NCBI GenBank assembly: GCA_031459235.1 | Contig: JAVKIY010000036.1 | Location: 1 to 30,251 of the forward strand | Direction: 5' to 3' | From: Fervidifonticultor_A tertius | GTDB lineage: Bacteria > Sysuimicrobiota > Sysuimicrobiia > Sysuimicrobiales > Humicultoraceae | Length of the DNA: 30,251 bases | Part shown: piece by piece, positions 28,731-30,251 of the stretch | How positions within the stretch are numbered: position 1 is the first letter of the stretch | Layout of the letters: every line of letters begins with the position of its first letter | Translations under genes and position numbers: made by a program | The notes under the pieces: generated by a model | The model's database searches: none | Seen by the model: the letters and a program-made list of their open reading frames with translations, nothing else | Told to the model about the DNA's origin: nothing

Positions 28731-30251
28731 GCGCGAGCTCCTCGCCGCCATCCGCGGCGACCGCATGTGGCGCGACCTGGAGTTCCTCTGCGGGTTCGAC
28801 CGCACGTCGGGCACCGAGGGCGAACGCCGCGCCATGACCTACATCGCGGAGGGGCTGCAGGCGGACGGCCTGGCGGTCACCGTCCACGAGTTCGACGCCT
28901 ACCTGAGCTACCCGCTCGAGGGCCGCGTCGAGGTCGTGGCGGGGGACGGCCTGCCGCCGGCCATTCCGGCGAAGACGCGCGCGTTCTCGGCCGACACGCC
29001 GCCGGAGGGCCTGGCCGGCGAGGTCGTCTACGTGCCGGGCGGCCACGACCTGTTCCGCGACACCGACACGCACCGGCGCCTGGACCCCGCGGCGATCGCC
29101 GGCCGCATCGTGCTCTCCGAGGCGGGGAGCCGACGCAACATGCAGGCGGCGCAGGAGCGCGGCGCGATCGCCTATCTGCACACCTGGCCGAGCGACGAGG
29201 ACGCCATCCACGAGGGCATCGTGACCCCGGTGTGGGGCGCACCGACGCCCGAGAGCGCCGGCGCCATCCCGCGTATCCCGATCCTCTCCATCACCCGCGG
29301 AAGCGGCGAGGCGCTCCGCGCGGCGCTGGGCCGAGGGCCGGTGCGGCTGCGGCTGTGGAGCCGGGCCGAGACCGATTGGCGGCGCGTCACGCTGCCGGTG
29401 GCCGAGGTGGCGGGCGCGACCCCGGAGTTCGTGCTGTTCTCGGGGCACGTGGACTCCTGGTACCTGGGCGCGACCGACAACGCGACGGGCAACGCGGTCA
29501 CCATGGAAGCCGCGCGCCTCCTGCACAGGTGCCGCGACCGCCTGCGCCGCGGCGTGCGGTTCGCGTTCTGGCCCGGGCACTCCACCGGCCGCTACGCGGG
29601 CTCGACCTGGTACGCCGACCACCACTGGCAGGACCTCTACGAGCACTGCGTGCTGCACATCAACTGCGACTCGCCGGGCGTCGTCGGCGCCACCGAGTAC
29701 GATCCGGTGACGGCGAGCGCCGAAGCGTCGGGGTTCGCCGTGGCGCTCATCGAGGAGTTGACCGGCCAGCGCGTGGGTTGGGAGCGGCCGGTGCGCGCGG
29801 GCGACCAGTCGTTCTGGGGCGCGGGCGTGCCTTCGTTGCTGATGGGCTCCTCGATGCGGCCGAAGGGCCAACGCGCCGCGGTTGGCGGGTCGGGCTTCGG
29901 CTGGTGGTGGCACACCGAGGCCGACACGATCGACAAGGTGGACCCCGCGGTGTTGCGGCGCGACACCGAGATCTACCTGCTCGCCGCGTACCGGTTCGCG
30001 GCGGCCCCGGTGCCGCCGCTCGCGGTGGCGGCGGCGGTGGACGAACTGCGGGAGACGATCGCCGCCCTCGCGTCGGCCGCCGCCGGCCGGTTCGACCTGG
30101 CGCCCGTGGACGCGGCGCTGGCGCGGCTGCGGCGCGCGGCCGAGGCGTTCGACGCCGAGGTCGCCCGGCAGGCAGCACCCGCCGCGGCACTGGCCCGCGC
30201 GCAGCGCGAGGCGGTCCGGCTGCTGGTGCAGGCGGCCTACACCGCGGGCTC
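28714..30251 (+). CDS. M28-like zinc peptidase with altered catalytic pair, 3' end missing
   Basis: The open frame runs from ATG 28714 to the window edge (512 codons so far, no stop). An M28 fold is indicated by SGHVDSW (H245, D247), GATDNATGNAVTMEAAR (D255), HINCDSPG (D319) and WWWHTEADTIDKVDP (H400). The Glu-Glu pair that normally follows the F-x-F-W strand is absent: FAFWPGHSTGRYAGSTWYA has H289-S290 where FxFWGAEExGLxGS is usual. Residues about 85-195 look like an inserted PA-type domain, including LSEAGSRRNMQAAQERGAIAYL. No signal peptide is seen, so it is probably cytoplasmic. After residue 430 the sequence is a helical Ala-rich tail. It may be a variant aminopeptidase or a non-peptidase hydrolase paired with the racemase. 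Confidence 0.85.
   Translation, partial: MPSDAERELLAAIRGDRMWRDLEFLCGFDRTSGTEGERRAMTYIAEGLQADGLAVTVHEFDAYLSYPLEGRVEVVAGDGLPPAIPAKTRAFSADTPPEGLAGEVVYVPGGHDLFRDTDTHRRLDPAAIAGRIVLSEAGSRRNMQAAQERGAIAYLHTWPSDEDAIHEGIVTPVWGAPTPESAGAIPRIPILSITRGSGEALRAALGRGPVRLRLWSRAETDWRRVTLPVAEVAGATPEFVLFSGHVDSWYLGATDNATGNAVTMEAARLLHRCRDRLRRGVRFAFWPGHSTGRYAGSTWYADHHWQDLYEHCVLHINCDSPGVVGATEYDPVTASAEASGFAVALIEELTGQRVGWERPVRAGDQSFWGAGVPSLLMGSSMRPKGQRAAVGGSGFGWWWHTEADTIDKVDPAVLRRDTEIYLLAAYRFAAAPVPPLAVAAAVDELRETIAALASAAAGRFDLAPVDAALARLRRAAEAFDAEVARQAAPAAALARAQREAVRLLVQAAYTAG

Overview
The window is dense, very GC-rich bacterial chromosome with about 31 genes, short intergenic gaps, GTG starts and mostly G/C third codon positions. 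I see no insertion sequence, integrase, CRISPR array, rRNA or plasmid function. Gene content is housekeeping plus amino-acid, peptide and purine handling. The source looks like a free-living, uncultured high-GC bacterium, for example a Rokubacteria-like or Sysuimicrobiota/CSP1-3-like terrabacterial lineage. That placement is an impression from gene content, not a phylogeny.

Layout. 1-303 (-): 5' part of an alanyl-tRNA editing (AlaX-type) gene. 446-646 (+): cold-shock protein with a consensus-like promoter and a perfect hairpin after it. 762-1572 (-): an orphan exported protein and a small zinc-ribbon membrane protein. 1778-2312 (+): YggT and a stand-alone Lrp/AsnC-type ligand-binding (RAM) domain. 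2309-5843 (-): a probable operon of speD, a secreted six-blade Kelch protein, an AEC-family carrier and an Fsr-type MFS carrier. 5932-9333 (-): dipeptide-type ABC binding protein and two permeases, with no ATPase genes. 9429-13022 (-): YceI-like protein, M20 dipeptidase, membrane GGDEF protein with a degenerate active site, and a COG2426-type membrane protein. 13154-14437 (+): HIT protein and an orphan membrane protein. 14448-15623 (-): M20 amidohydrolase with a terminator-like hairpin in its leader. 15786-18288 (+): ornithine cyclodeaminase-family protein and leucyl aminopeptidase. 18285-21133 (-): three-gene proton-translocating transhydrogenase (pntAA-pntAB-pntB). 21248-22605 (-): aquaporin and a metallo-beta-lactamase-fold hydrolase. 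22679-24871 (+): divergent adenine-deaminase-like amidohydrolase, probably leaderless, and an OsmC-family protein. 24894-27385 (-): FAD oxidoreductase, TauE/SafE exporter and thioredoxin-type arsenate reductase. 27718-27793 (-): tRNA-Phe(GAA). 28023-30251 (+): Asp/Glu/hydantoin racemase overlapping an M28-like peptidase that runs off the window.

How it fits together. Many genes serve use of peptides and amino acids, including D- or modified forms: two M20 enzymes, PepA, an M28-like protein, the peptide ABC proteins, the ornithine cyclodeaminase relative, a DadA/ThiO-like oxidase and a racemase. PntAB would supply NADPH. The best leads are molecular. Three families have altered catalytic motifs (GGDAF in the GGDEF protein, Glu-Glu replaced by His-Ser in the M28 protein, substituted metal-site residues in the adenine-deaminase relative). 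The aquaporin has a plant-TIP-like selectivity filter. Promoters repeatedly show an extended -10 element. There is one likely leaderless mRNA and one likely attenuated leader. I did not find a clear multi-gene system that I would call new.
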